Source: CAVRUD01 sp963849635 (lineage in GTDB: Bacteria; Chloroflexota; Chloroflexia; Thermomicrobiales; UBA6265). From it: a stretch of 64,000 nt of DNA. Location of the stretch: assembly GCA_963849635.1 (NCBI GenBank), contig CAWKIA010000045.1, positions 186,001 to 250,000 on the forward strand. Reading direction: 5' to 3'. The position numbers and the translations under genes were made by a program. Positions 18,431 to 28,668 of this stretch are shown here, piece by piece (the first letter of the stretch is position 1; each line of letters opens with the position of its first letter). The notes beneath the pieces are model-generated. The model worked only from the letters and a program-made list of their open reading frames with translations. It did no database searches and had not been told where the DNA came from.

Positions 18431-20326
18431 GTGGCGCGTGACGCCGGGAATCAGGGCGACTTGGGCGAGGCACACAGCAGGCGGAATAAACTCGCCACAC
18501 GTCGGTCCACCTTGCTGAGCCGACGTCAAGTGCTCTGGGGTGGGGCAGGAGTCGTCTCCGGCGGGCTGGTCCTGAAGGGGTTTGGTGGGGAACAACCGAA
18601 TGCGCTGGGGGCGATCCGGCAAGAAGGCACGGACGTCGAGGTTCCCGATCCAGCAACTCCCGAGGTGTCTGCCGGGACTCCTGAGGCGGGCGCGGCGACT
18701 CCGATTGCGTCTCCTGAAGCCACAACTCTTCAGATACTGCGCAAGCCGTACCCAACCGATTCAGGGCCGGTGGTCGCGGGCGGTGAGTTGAATCTGCTGA
18801 TTGGCACCACGCTTGACAATCTCAATCCAGTTTCCGCGGCAGTCGATCCCCAGGTGGCGCTGAGCTACTTGAGCGGCTTGCTTACGACCGACCCCGTGAC
18901 GATGGAGCCACTTCCAGCCCTGGCGCGGGAGTGGGAGTGGAACGGCGATGGAACCGAGGTCATTCTGACGCTGCGGGGCGGTGTCGAATGGCATGATGAA
19001 TCCGCCTTGACGCCGGAAGATGTGCGGTTCAGCTACCTGGTCTACCGCGAGGACACCAGCAGCGGCTATGCCCGGTTCTTCGATCTGCTCCGTGAGATCG
19101 AGATCATTGGAGAGCGCCGGCTGCGCCTTCGGTTCGCCGAGCCGGATGGCGGCTGGCTCGCAAACGCCGCCACCCTGCCCATCTTCCAGGGAGCGCAGTA
19201 CCAGGAGTATTGGTCGAGCCAGCGAGCAGGATCGAGGTCGCTCGACGGGTTTGATTGGGAGGAGTCACCACCGATCGGAACCGGGCCGTGGAGGGTGACA
19301 GCCTGGCGAGATCGCCGGTTGGAGCTCGAAGCCAACACAGACTATTGGGGAGATCCACCGCATCTCGACAGGCTCGTGTTGTCGTCGTTCGAGGACCCGG
19401 CGGCCCGGGTCGAGCGCTGGCGTGGCAACGAGGCGGATATTGTTTGGTCGGTCCCGGTGGATCTAGTTGAGTCGCTCGAAGATGAGGAGGGCAGGCTCTA
19501 CGTCTGCGATTCGGCGCGGGTGATGTTTGCGGCCTTCAACTTCCAGAATCCGGTGAGCGATCCGCCGGGATCACCGGGACTCTTCTCGGATATCCGCTTG
19601 CGGACCGCGCTCTCGGTTGCGATCGACCGGGCGAAGTACGCGGAGGAGGTCTTCCACGGGTTCATTCAGTACGATCTGGCCGGGACGATCGCTCAGCCGT
19701 GGCTTGCAGACCCATCCCTGAAAAATCCCCCGCATAACGCGGGCGCGGCCAGAGCGTTGCTCGATCGCGGCAACTACATCGACCGCAACGGCGATGGCAT
19801 TCGTGAGAGTCCGGGCGGTATCCCTCTCCAGCTCACGGTGATTGTTCAAGCTGATGGGCCGGAGGGATTGGAGGCGACGCTCAACAGCGTCGCCGAAGAT
19901 TTCAAGGAAGTCGGCGTTGAGCTGCGGGTGGACGTGCTCGACCTGCCTGCCTTCAACGAACGTTGGCAGGTGACACGCGATTTCGACCTAGTCGCGTTCG
20001 CGTACCGGCTCTATCCGGGATTCGCCGACTTCGACCTGTATGGCTCGGCCTGGGATATCCGCACGAATCTGCAAGGCTGGAACCCAGGCGCCTACGCCAA
20101 CGGCGATGTCGACGATCTGATCAAGCGGATACTGGCGACGACCGACCTCGACGAGCAACCGAGGTTGCTGCGCGATCTGCAAAAGCTCGTCAACGATGAC
20201 CTCTTCGGACTGTGGTTCGGTTCTCCGCAGGATCTGGTGCTGGTCAAGCCACACATCCGCGGCTTTGCCCCGGCGATCGAGTGGCAGACGAGGGATATGG
20301 GGACTGTCTGGTTGGAAGGAGAGTAA
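18431..20326 (+). CDS. Peptide/nickel-type ABC solute-binding protein (SBP family 5), Tat-exported
   Basis: 631 residues from a GTG with AAAGGGAG upstream. The signal has LSRRQVLWGGAGVVSGGLV, a twin-arginine motif, and no lipobox Cys follows. A Pro/Thr/Ala linker (about residues 68-100) leads to the SBP_bac_5 domain, with ARFFDLLREIEIIGERRLRLRF, GTGPWRVTAWR, RLRTALSVAIDRAKYAEEVFHG and NGDGIRESPGGIPLQLTV. It would bind peptides or another small ligand for an ABC importer. No permease or ATPase genes of that type lie nearby, so it is an orphan binding protein. It is divergent from yvcK with 253 bases between starts. Confidence 0.9.
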   Translation: MARDAGNQGDLGEAHSRRNKLATRRSTLLSRRQVLWGGAGVVSGGLVLKGFGGEQPNALGAIRQEGTDVEVPDPATPEVSAGTPEAGAATPIASPEATTLQILRKPYPTDSGPVVAGGELNLLIGTTLDNLNPVSAAVDPQVALSYLSGLLTTDPVTMEPLPALAREWEWNGDGTEVILTLRGGVEWHDESALTPEDVRFSYLVYREDTSSGYARFFDLLREIEIIGERRLRLRFAEPDGGWLANAATLPIFQGAQYQEYWSSQRAGSRSLDGFDWEESPPIGTGPWRVTAWRDRRLELEANTDYWGDPPHLDRLVLSSFEDPAARVERWRGNEADIVWSVPVDLVESLEDEEGRLYVCDSARVMFAAFNFQNPVSDPPGSPGLFSDIRLRTALSVAIDRAKYAEEVFHGFIQYDLAGTIAQPWLADPSLKNPPHNAGAARALLDRGNYIDRNGDGIRESPGGIPLQLTVIVQADGPEGLEATLNSVAEDFKEVGVELRVDVLDLPAFNERWQVTRDFDLVAFAYRLYPGFADFDLYGSAWDIRTNLQGWNPGAYANGDVDDLIKRILATTDLDEQPRLLRDLQKLVNDDLFGLWFGSPQDLVLVKPHIRGFAPAIEWQTRDMGTVWLEGE

Positions 20327-20421
20327 GGCGTATCGGCCCCACGTCAGACCTGATGTTGCGAATGGTTACGCCACAAGAACATGCTAGGTGAGGGCCATTG
20401 GAATGTGACCGCGAGTCCGAA

Positions 20422-21309
20422 TTACTTGACGGCGCCAGCGGTTAGGCCCTTGACGATGTAGCGTTCGAGGAGGATGCCGACGACGACCAGAGGAGCGATG
20501 GCGGTGGTGGCGATGGCGGCCATCGACCAGTACTTGGCGCCCTGGGAGCTGACTTCGGCGGCGATTTTCGAGGGTAGCGTGACGGCGTCGACTGTCGAGA
20601 GGTTGGCGGCGAAGAAATATTCGTTCCAGCAGAAGATCACCACCAGGATGAATGCCGCGACCATCCCCGGCCCGGCGATGGGGAGCACGATTCGCCAGAA
20701 TGCACCGAAGAATGTCGTGCCGTCGACTAGGGACGCCTGCTCCAGTTCGACCGGAATCGAGTTGAACTGATCGCGCATGATCCAGATCACGATCGGGAGG
20801 TTGGAGACGGTGTAGAGGATGATCAGGCCGAGCCGGGAGTCGAGGAGATGGAGTTCCCGGTAGAGGATCAGGATGGGCATGATAACTGCCGCCGGGGGCA
20901 GGATCAGCTGGGAGACGAACCAGAACGAGATGTCGCGGTTGCGCCAGATGGCGAACCGGTAATCGAATCGGGCCAGCCCGTATCCCGCCAACGAGCCCAG
21001 CACAAGCGCACAGATCCCCGCCGAAACCGCGATGACCAGGCTGGTGTTGAAGATGCGCAGGAATTCCTCCCGGTCATTGGCCTCGGTGAGGACGGTCCAG
21101 CCAAGGGTGACCGGTTCGAAATCGATCCAGGGGAAGAAGAACGGACCAGTCGTGATCAAGCGCAGGTTCTTGAGTGAGGTGACCGCCGTCCAGTAGATCG
21201 GGAAGAGGCAGATGAATGCCCAGAGGAGCAATGCCAGATACGTCAGTGTTCGCCCGATGTAGAACGAGCCGGTCCGCTTTCGCCGGGTGCGGAATTGCGT
21301 AGCCGCCAT
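20422..21309 (-). CDS. Sugar ABC transporter permease (MalG/UgpE type)
   Basis: 295 residues with six predicted helices. The cytoplasmic EAA loop that contacts the ATPase is visible as EQASLVDGTTFFGAFWRIVLPIAGPG. It begins one base overlapping the end of the MalF-type permease gene and is the last gene of a binding protein-permease-permease unit (24063 to 20422). No ATPase follows, as is common in high-GC bacteria where one shared MsiK-like ATPase serves several sugar importers. Confidence 0.92.
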   Translation of the reverse strand: MAATQFRTRRKRTGSFYIGRTLTYLALLLWAFICLFPIYWTAVTSLKNLRLITTGPFFFPWIDFEPVTLGWTVLTEANDREEFLRIFNTSLVIAVSAGICALVLGSLAGYGLARFDYRFAIWRNRDISFWFVSQLILPPAAVIMPILILYRELHLLDSRLGLIILYTVSNLPIVIWIMRDQFNSIPVELEQASLVDGTTFFGAFWRIVLPIAGPGMVAAFILVVIFCWNEYFFAANLSTVDAVTLPSKIAAEVSSQGAKYWSMAAIATTAIAPLVVVGILLERYIVKGLTAGAVK

Positions 21310-22298
21310 CAGGTGACATCCCGGATCTTGCGGCCGACCGTGACCAAGATCAGCGTGACGAAGAGGATGATGATCACCAGGAAGACCTGGGCCATCGCGG
21401 TTGCGTAGCCGATGTTGCCGCCGAGGTAGCCTTCTTTATAGACATAATATGTGACGGTCTCAGTAGCGCTGCCGGGACCGCCGCCTGTGACGACCTGGAT
21501 GATGTCGACGATCTTGAACTCGAAGATCACCCGGAGCAGCACGGCAGTCAGGCTGACCGGCAGGAGCAGCGGGAAGGTCATATCGCGAAACGTTTGCAAG
21601 CGGGAGGCGCCGTCGATTTTGGCCGCTTCGAAGACTTCGGTCGGCATCGCCTGCAGGCCGGCGAGCAACATGACCAGGACAAAGGGGATCCAGACCCAGG
21701 CATTGACCATCATCAGGAGGGTGACGGCCCGGGGGCCGGTCTCGAAGAAGCTGTACTGGATGCCGAAGCGGTCGAGGAGGTCGACGACCGGGCCGATACG
21801 GGCGTCGAACAGGAGGCGCCCGACCATGTACCCGGCGGCGATGGGACTCATCATCAGGGGCAGGAGAAAGATGACTCGAAAGAATCTCCGGCCTCTGATG
21901 TCCTGATTGAGGAGCAGGGCCAGCCCAAGCGCGATGACGTATTGAGCCGGTACACCGACGAGTACGAAGACGAAGTTGTTCTGGAGGGCGTTCCAGAAGG
22001 CGTCGTCGTGCCAGAGCTGGCGGAAATTGTCGAGCCCGTTGAAGACCCTGCCCGATTGGTCGGTGCGCTGCCAGTCGGTGAAGCTGACGTAGATCCCGAA
22101 GATCGTCGGGAAGGTCACGACTGCCAGGGTGATCAGCACCGCGGGCAGGATGAAAAGGCGCCGCTGCCAGGTGGGGTTGACGAAGTCGCGGGATGGTCGC
22201 GCCCGGCCCGAATCCGCGGTTGGGGTGGATTGTGAGAGGGCGGGAAGGGCCATGAGGGATCTCTTGTGCGGTCGGGGAGAGTCGGATACCCGGGCCAT
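21309..22298 (-). CDS. Sugar ABC transporter permease (MalF/UgpA type)
   Basis: 329 residues from the ATG at 22298, which has GGAGGT ten bases upstream; an ATG at 22253 is an alternative. Six helices are predicted, with the EAA loop in EVFEAAKIDGASRLQTFRDMTFPLLLP. It partners the MalG-type permease that it overlaps and the binding protein encoded just upstream. A long N-terminal polar stretch (about 40 residues) precedes the first helix. Confidence 0.92.
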   Translation of the reverse strand: MARVSDSPRPHKRSLMALPALSQSTPTADSGRARPSRDFVNPTWQRRLFILPAVLITLAVVTFPTIFGIYVSFTDWQRTDQSGRVFNGLDNFRQLWHDDAFWNALQNNFVFVLVGVPAQYVIALGLALLLNQDIRGRRFFRVIFLLPLMMSPIAAGYMVGRLLFDARIGPVVDLLDRFGIQYSFFETGPRAVTLLMMVNAWVWIPFVLVMLLAGLQAMPTEVFEAAKIDGASRLQTFRDMTFPLLLPVSLTAVLLRVIFEFKIVDIIQVVTGGGPGSATETVTYYVYKEGYLGGNIGYATAMAQVFLVIIILFVTLILVTVGRKIRDVT

Positions 22299-22358
22299 TG
22301 AAAGGGCCACCTCCGCTCCCCTCGGGCGGACGAAGGGTCGTCGGAAAGCCGCGTCTCC

Positions 22359-22379
22359 CTCTCCCGACATGCGGGAGAG
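22359..22379 (-). promoter_or_regulatory. Hairpin between binding protein and permease genes
   Basis: CTCTCCCG and CGGGAGAG pair around a five-base loop, 44 bases after the binding-protein stop and before the permease start. Such hairpins often protect the binding-protein message or reduce readthrough to the permeases. A functionally similar hairpin lies at 42036-42097. Confidence 0.5.
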
Positions 22380-22422
22380 TTGCGGGTGGACGGGGTGCCC
22401 GATGGCGCACTCTCGACCGTCG

Positions 22423-24063
22423 TTACCCCAACGATGCCTGATACAGGGTCTGCTGGTTGGCGCGGTCGAGGCGGTCGGTGATCTCGTTCCACTTGGCGGC
22501 GGCGTCGTCGAGGGCGGCCTGGGGCTCGATCTCGCCGGCGACGGCCCGGGTCCAGGCGTCCTCGGCGGCGATCCAGTATTCGCCCTGTCCGGGGATGCGC
22601 AAGTCGACGATCCGGTTCGCGTGGTTGTAGGAGTCCTGGATCGAGCTGAGGTATTGCTGGGCAAACGCTTCCGGGTAACCGGCGATGGTCCAGTCGGCCG
22701 CGTTGAAGTGGCTCTGGCGGTAAGGGTTCATGCCGGACGGATAGAGCATCATCCAGAGGGAGATGTCCTTGCCGGTGAGGTGGGAAACGAGATCCCAGGC
22801 CGCTTCGGACACTCCCCGCTCTTCACCGGCTTTCGTGACGTAGAGACCCCAGCCGAGGAAGGCGAGGTAGGGCGCGAAGTTGATCTCCGGGAGCGTATCC
22901 CAGGCTTTGGTTTCCCAGTTGTAGACGTCGGGTGAGCCCGGGAGAATGCTGCAGCCCACCTTGTCCTGCACGATCGAGCTGTCGCTGGTGTAGACGTTCG
23001 AGCCGACATCGGCCCACCAGTGGCACATCGTGCCGGTCCCGGCCAGGAAGTTGTCGAGGTTTTTGAGGAGGTCGGCGTTGATCTGATCGGGCGGGGCGGC
23101 GTCGCGGACCGCGATCATGTCTTCCAGGGCGCGGACAAAGGCCGGGCTGTTGATCTTCGGGGTCATGTCGGTCGGGTCGAAGAAGAATGCCGGATCGTCG
23201 GGGTGCTTGGCATATGCACTGGCGCGGGAGTGAAAGAAGTAGTTGCTAACACCACCGCCACGGGCAAGGGCGTCGAGGACGCCGTAGAGCGGCTCGCCGT
23301 CGAGTTCTTTACCGCTGAGGAATTCGGAGTAGGCGCGGACCTGCTGCCAGGTCTGTGGGACGCCCCACTCGCCTTCGCCGCCGGAGCTGGTCCATTCCGT
23401 CGCCAGATCGGCGTTGGAGAAGACGTCCGAGCGGTAGTTGAAGTGGTGCATATCGCCGTCGACACTGGCCCCGTAGGTGACGCCGTCCCAGGTGCGGGTG
23501 GGACCCTGAAGGTAGGGGACGATGTCGTCGAAGGCGTAGCCGGGGTCGGACTTGACCGAATCCGGCATCGGCACGGCGTAGCCGCCGCCAAGGAGTTCGC
23601 CTTCCCAACCTCCAGACGCTTCGATGATGTCGAAGTCGACCGTGTCACTGGCGAGCGCCTGCGACATCTTGGGGTAGGAGTCGGCCTGGGTGACCTCGAT
23701 CCACTCGACGGTCGCGCCAGTGAACTCTTCCCAGGCTTTGGAGAGTGGGCGGAAGACGTTGACGTGGAATGTGGCGTTACTAAGCCCCTGAAACTTTACC
23801 GTCTGGCCGGCGAACTTGCCTTGATTTTGAGAGCGGAGGACCAACTCACCGACTCGCTCCATATCCGAATCGGTGGGAGTGCCCGCCCCTGGGCCGGGGA
23901 TTGCCAGAATCTGGTCCTTGACGCTGTCCTGCGCGAGGGCGCGGCGATAGCTCTTCCCCGCGAGGCCAGTGGCGCTAAAGGCAGCCGCAGCGCCGGTAGC
24001 GGCTTTGACGACTGAGCGACGGGAGAACGGCCGGAAAAGGACACCATCGTCTCTGCTGGCCAC
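22423..24063 (-). CDS. Sugar ABC solute-binding protein (SBP family 1), Tat-exported
   Basis: 546 residues from a GTG at 24063 with AGGAGGA upstream. The signal FSRRSVVKAATGAAAAFSATGLAG has twin arginines, and no Cys follows, so it is not a lipoprotein. The mature protein is an SBP family 1 domain of the extended size (LSKAWEEFTGATVEWIEVTQ, DVFSNADLATEW, FLAFLGWGLYVTKAGEE-like segments). It is the first gene of the importer unit. The ligand is probably a mono- or oligosaccharide or polyol, with no closer call possible from sequence. Confidence 0.88.
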   Translation of the reverse strand: MASRDDGVLFRPFSRRSVVKAATGAAAAFSATGLAGKSYRRALAQDSVKDQILAIPGPGAGTPTDSDMERVGELVLRSQNQGKFAGQTVKFQGLSNATFHVNVFRPLSKAWEEFTGATVEWIEVTQADSYPKMSQALASDTVDFDIIEASGGWEGELLGGGYAVPMPDSVKSDPGYAFDDIVPYLQGPTRTWDGVTYGASVDGDMHHFNYRSDVFSNADLATEWTSSGGEGEWGVPQTWQQVRAYSEFLSGKELDGEPLYGVLDALARGGGVSNYFFHSRASAYAKHPDDPAFFFDPTDMTPKINSPAFVRALEDMIAVRDAAPPDQINADLLKNLDNFLAGTGTMCHWWADVGSNVYTSDSSIVQDKVGCSILPGSPDVYNWETKAWDTLPEINFAPYLAFLGWGLYVTKAGEERGVSEAAWDLVSHLTGKDISLWMMLYPSGMNPYRQSHFNAADWTIAGYPEAFAQQYLSSIQDSYNHANRIVDLRIPGQGEYWIAAEDAWTRAVAGEIEPQAALDDAAAKWNEITDRLDRANQQTLYQASLG

Positions 24064-24479
24064 CTGTGCAGTTCCTCCTGCTCGATACGTCGCCAGCGGC
24101 ACCTCTGCCGTGGCCGATGAACACAGGACGTCGTAAGCGAGCGAGCACGCGACGGTGGGACTCTGGACGTTGTGTCGCGGTGCGACCGTGGCTCAGCCGG
24201 AATGGATCTGATGCGGAAGAGCTTCCAGTTCTACCGGGACGAGGCGACCTCGCTTACGACCCTGAGCGACCGTTGTATACATGGCGAGTATCGGGGTGTC
24301 AATTGGACCCTTGGGGGGCCGCGTTCCATCGGCACGCCACAAAAGGTCGTGTTCTCGGAGGCCGTAGTTTCCACGTGGCGGCTCATCCTTCGAGATCCCT
24401 CGACAAGCTCGGGATGACAGGGAAAGCCGGACCGACATCGCTCCCAGATCCATTCGGACAGGTAAAACTGTACGAGGTA
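24064..24479. other. Intergenic region, upstream of the sugar-importer unit
   Basis: About 416 bases between the binding-protein start and the otsA stop. Apart from the solo repeat arm at 24384-24420 I see no gene. The importer promoter should lie here, but no pair of boxes is convincing enough to mark. Confidence 0.5.
24384..24420. repeat. Solo arm of the TCATCCCGAGC repeat
   Basis: CTTCGAGATCCCTCGACAAG followed by CTCGGGATGACAG matches the right arms of the elements at 3593-3734 and 38785-38934. No inverted partner is visible within 400 bases, so this copy is a single arm. Confidence 0.8.
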
Positions 24480-26127
24480 TTAGAGCGTTGACGCGGTGGC
24501 CGTCACTCGGAGGCCGTCGGCGATAGAGCCGTCGGGCAGGAGGGCGCCGGGGTCTCGCTCGGCGCTGAGGACGTACCTGTTCAGGTCGGCGAGTTGGGTC
24601 TTGAACCAGGCGGCGACGTCGTCGGACTCGACAATGCGGCGCAGCCGGTCGGACCGGCCCCGGCGCTCTCCGAGGGGCATGGTCAGGGCTTTGTAGATCG
24701 CGTCGGCGGTGCCTTCGACATCGGCCGGGGCCACGATCAGGGAGTCCTCGCCGAGCTGTTCGACGGCGCCGGCGCCCTCAGAGATGATCAGGACGCCGTT
24801 GCGCTCGTTGAGGAGGACGCCTTCCTTCGCCACGAGGTTCATGCCGTCGATGATCGAATTGACCAGGAGGACGTCGTACCACTTCATCGCCGCCAGGGCG
24901 CGCGGATAGTTCTCGCCCATGATGAGGTGAATGGGCTGCCAGCCGGTTTCGACGTTGGCGTAGCGGGCGTTGATTCGGCCGACGGAGGCGCTGATCTGGT
25001 CGAGGTAGTCGCGGTACTCGGGTACGTCCATCCGGGACGGGACTGTGATCGCGACGAAGTTGACCCGGCCCAGATACTCCTCGTGGGCTTCGAGGAACCG
25101 TCTCAAAAGCGCGGAATCCACGGACGAGGTTCTTGCTGGGCTCCGCCCTATCCACCCTGAGGACCGTGTACTCGTTGAGGTGGTTGGGCAGGTAGCGGTC
25201 GTGTGAGCGGGCCTCTTTGCTGTAGGCGGCCTTGCGCACAGCTTCAGTATCGATCGAAATTGGGTAGGCCCGGACTTCGATCCGGCGGCCGTTCCAGATC
25301 ACGCCTGACGAGCTGTAGTCAATCATCGCTCCGGGGACGTACGCCTCGCAGCAGTACATAAAGCTGCGAGCATGAGCCGCTGTTTGGAATCCGACGATGT
25401 CGTTGCCAAGTAGGCCCTCACAGATGCCGTTGCGCATCTCCTTCGGCAGCAGGCGCCAGTAGTCGGGATCGGGCCAGGGGATGTGGACGAAGAGCTGGAG
25501 GATGGCGTCCGGCTTGCGATCGCGAATCATGCCGGCGACGAGGTAGAGGTGGTAGTCCTGGAGCATGATGACTGGCTCTTCGTCCAGCGCGGCGGATGCT
25601 TCCAGGATCGCGTCGGCGAAAAGTTGGTTGACGGGGACATAGCCTGTCCGCCAGGCATCCCAGGTTTCCGCGGTGATGTCCGGAGTACTTGGGGTGTTCC
25701 AGAGGTAGTGCTGGAGGAACCAGAGGAGGGGGTTGCTGATCTCGTTGTAGTACTTGTGGTACATCTCGGGTTCGGGCGCGACAAACCGCAGGCGGAACTC
25801 CGGGTTGGGACCAGGCGGGCTGATGAGCGTTTCGCCACGGCCCTGGGCAATCTTGGCCCGCTGCCGGTCTCCTTCGGTCATCGCCGCCGCGATCCAGATT
25901 GGCTGGCGGTCGCGGGCAATTGAGCTGACGGCGGTCACCACGCCGCCGCTGCCTTTTCGGCTCGAGAAGCTACCGTCGCTCTCCAGCGTGAAGGTCACTG
26001 GACCGCGGTTGGACGCCACGATCAGTGGGCGCCCGGGTAGGGCATCGTCGAGCACGTCCAAGGGATCCTGATGCGGGTGAACCATCCTGATCTTCGCGTT
26101 TCCAGCAAGGCTGGTTGGTGCCGACAT
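24480..26127 (-). CDS. otsA: Trehalose-6-phosphate synthase, one apparent frameshift
   Basis: A GT20 glycosyltransferase that joins UDP- or GDP-glucose with glucose-6-phosphate. The ATG at 26127 follows GGAGG. One extra base near 25112 (after GFRAFE) splits the frame; corrected length is about 548 residues. Motifs: LIVASNRGPVTF, SSRKGSGGVVTA, IMLQDYHLYLVAGMIRDRKP, LFVHIPWPDPDYW, GFQTAAHARSFMYC, then after the shift GRVNFVAITVPSRMDVPEYRD, MGENYPRALAAMKWYDVLLV and LNERNGVLIISEGAG. No otsB phosphatase is adjacent. Trehalose is a common compatible solute, and ThuA- and Gfo-type genes of possible disaccharide use lie 10-24 kb away. Confidence 0.92.
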
Positions 26128-26452
26128 GGATCCTCCCGTTTTCCTGGTTTCCAACGAGTCGGCAGATACCCCATGTACCTACCGCACCGTGGGCGACCCC
26201 GCGGAACGTGGGTAGCGTGTGCGGGATCTGGCGACAGCGGCTGCGGTCGGGTGGATGATGAAAAGACTTGGTGGCCGGTCCGGGCGCGATCCCTGCCCTA
26301 TTATGACCTGTCCGTTCAACATGCGGAACCCGGGTGGACTGAGTGGTACTCGAAATGGTCTGGCGGGGAGAAGGGCGCTATCGGCAGACTGCTACAATAT
26401 TGTTTGACGCCCTCCTGCACGGAGGTGAGTACTGTGAGGTGGTGTGCCGATC
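26128..26452. other. Intergenic region without recognisable feature
   Basis: About 325 bases between the divergent otsA and the Zn-ribbon gene. It must hold both promoters, but I cannot place them with confidence and see no RNA gene. Confidence 0.4.
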
Positions 26453-26824
26453 ATGCGGATGCCACAACAAACGTCCGACATCGGGGAGCGGCGGTGTCCT
26501 TGGTGTGGGAGTTATCAGACGCGCTGGGTGCAGCGCGGCTACACTGGTCCGACCGATGAGGTCGACCAGTATTTCGCCTGCGCGTCGTGCGGAAAGCTCA
26601 CGTACGAAATAATTTCGAAGAGTGGTCGGGAGATGCGCATGGAGCGCTACCGGCCGGGCGGCGTCTACAAGGATCTAGTCCATAAGACGCGATACAACAT
26701 TAGCCGGATCCTGAAAGTGGGCGTCAATGAGTTTTTGATCTATCTCAAGCCTGTTCCTGAGGAGAGCGCCGACGGCGTCGGCGCATCGTCGACAGGTACG
26801 GATTCTCCCAACACTCCGGATTAG
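26453..26824 (+). CDS. Small zinc-ribbon protein
   Basis: About 123 residues of unknown function. CPWCG near residue 16 and CASCGK near residue 45 are paired CxxC motifs of a zinc ribbon. The remainder has a conserved-looking block ERYRPGGVYKDLVHKTRYNISRILKVG and a polar tail. Start choice is uncertain between a GTG at 26444 and ATGs at 26453 and 26459; AGGTGG lies about 10 bases before 26453. It precedes prfC on the same strand with a 142-base gap. Confidence 0.65.
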   Translation: MRMPQQTSDIGERRCPWCGSYQTRWVQRGYTGPTDEVDQYFACASCGKLTYEIISKSGREMRMERYRPGGVYKDLVHKTRYNISRILKVGVNEFLIYLKPVPEESADGVGASSTGTDSPNTPD

Positions 26825-26966
26825 CAAAGCTCGTGCGGTCTCCTGCCGATACCGGCACTGTTCGGTTCGGTTGGCGTTCCCGCGCTAAGGTGTGTGTCCA
26901 CGCCGGCGCCGCTTACTTTCACCAGTACACTAAAAGGCGGCATCGACCGCACAAGGAGCAACCTGT

Positions 26967-28627
26967 ATGAGCGCCCTGCTCACGTCGGATGAAACCAAGA
27001 TCGAATCGACGAACGCGCATCCGTATCAATCTGAGGTGGAGCGGCGACGCACCTTTGCCATCATCTCGCACCCGGACGCCGGCAAGACGACCCTCACCGA
27101 GAAGCTGCTGCTCTATGGCGGGGCGGTCACCCTGGCGGGGTCGGTGACCGCGCGGCGGAGCCAGCGGCATGCGGCGTCCGACTGGATGGCGCTGGAGCAG
27201 GAGCGCGGAATCTCGATCTCGTCGACGGTGCTGGCATTCCCGTACGCGGGCCGGCACGTCAACCTGCTCGATACCCCCGGCCACCAGGATTTTTCCGGAG
27301 GATACGTACCGGACGCTGACGGCTGTCGACAGTGCGGTGATGGTCCTCGACGCGGCCCGAGGCATCGAGCCGCAGACGCTCAAGCTCTTCGAGGTCTGCA
27401 AACGGCGCGGGATTCCGATCTTCACGTTCATCAACAAGCTCGACCGGCCGGGTAAGCACCCGTTGGATCTCCTCGACGAGATTGAGAAGACCCTGGGACT
27501 TGAGACATATCCCCTCAACTGGCCCATCGGCGATGGACCGGACTTTCGCGGCGTGTATGACCGCACGGGACAAGCGGTGCACCTCTACGAGCGCACGCAC
27601 CATGGCGCGACGCGAGCGCCGGTCGTGAGGATCGAGAGTGTCGACGATCCGGCCCTGGACGCGGCCATCGGGCAGGGGCGGGCGGCGACACTGCGCGATG
27701 ATCTGGCCCTCCTCGATATGGCGGGTTCAACGTTCGACCCGGCGAAGGTGGCGGTCGGGGTGCAGACGCCGGTCTGCTTTGGCAGCGCGCTGACGAATTT
27801 TGGAGTCCAGCTCTTTCTTGACCGGTTCGTCGACCTCGCTCCCGCGCCAGGCCCGCAGGAGACGAACACCACCGAGATTGAGCCAGACGACGCTCAGTTC
27901 TCCGGGTTTGTGTTCAAGATTCAGGCGAACATGGATCCTCGCCACCGGGACAGGGTGGCGTTCATGCGGATCTGCTCGGGACGGTTTACTCGCGAGATGG
28001 AGGTTTGGCACCCGCGCTCGAAGCGGAGGGTGCGCCTGGCGCCGCCCCTGCGCCTGTTTGGTCAGGAGCGGGAAGTTGTCGAGGAGGCATACGCCGGCGA
28101 TGTCGTCGGTCTAATCAACCCCGGCTTGTTCGCGATCGGGGACACCGTTAGCGAGAAAGAGATCGGGACGTTCCCGCCGTTGCCGCGGTTCCAACCAGAG
28201 CACTTTGCCCTCCTGCGGCATGTCCGCGCCGACCGGTACAAGCAGTTTCTGAAGGGGTTAACGCAGATCGAGGAAGAGGGCGCGATCCAGCTCTTTTACC
28301 CGGTGACGAGCGCCCGGCGGGAGCCGATCCTGGCGGCGGTCGGCGCCCTTCAGTACGACGTTGTGCGATTCAGGCTGCAGGCCGAGTACAACGTCGAGAC
28401 GATCCTGGAGCCACTGGGGTATTCGCGCCGTTCGCTGGGTCGAGGGCGACCTCGCCGCGATTGCCGCTCTCGGGGAGAGCCGCGGGCGGATGCGGGCGGA
28501 GGACCGCGATGGCCGCCCGGTGATCCTGTTCAGCACGAGTTGGGACCTGCGCTACGCGGAAGAGAATACGACAGGCGTTACATTCAGCGACCTCGCTTCG
28601 GGCTTGGAGATCGACTCCGCGCGCTAG
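26967..28627 (+). CDS. prfC: Peptide chain release factor 3, two apparent frameshifts
   Basis: A translational GTPase that recycles RF1/RF2 from the ribosome. The ATG follows AAGGAG nine bases upstream. G1 is ISHPDAGKTTLTEKLL, then RGISISST (G2 region), DTPGHQDF (G3) and FINKLDRPGK (G4, NKLD). Domain III appears as FSGFVFKIQANMDPRHRDRVAFMRI and the C-terminal domain as AAVGALQYDVVRFRLQAEYNVE. Two single-base insertions break the frame: near 27302 (between DTPGHQDF and EDTYRTLTAVDSAVMVLDAA) and near 28427 (before WVEGDLAAIAALGESRG). The corrected product is about 552 residues and ends SDLASGLEIDSAR. The second shift makes an illusory fusion with the next gene. Confidence 0.93.
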
Positions 28628-28668
28628 ATACGCCCTCGAACCTTTCCGGGTGCTACCATCCGGCGGCA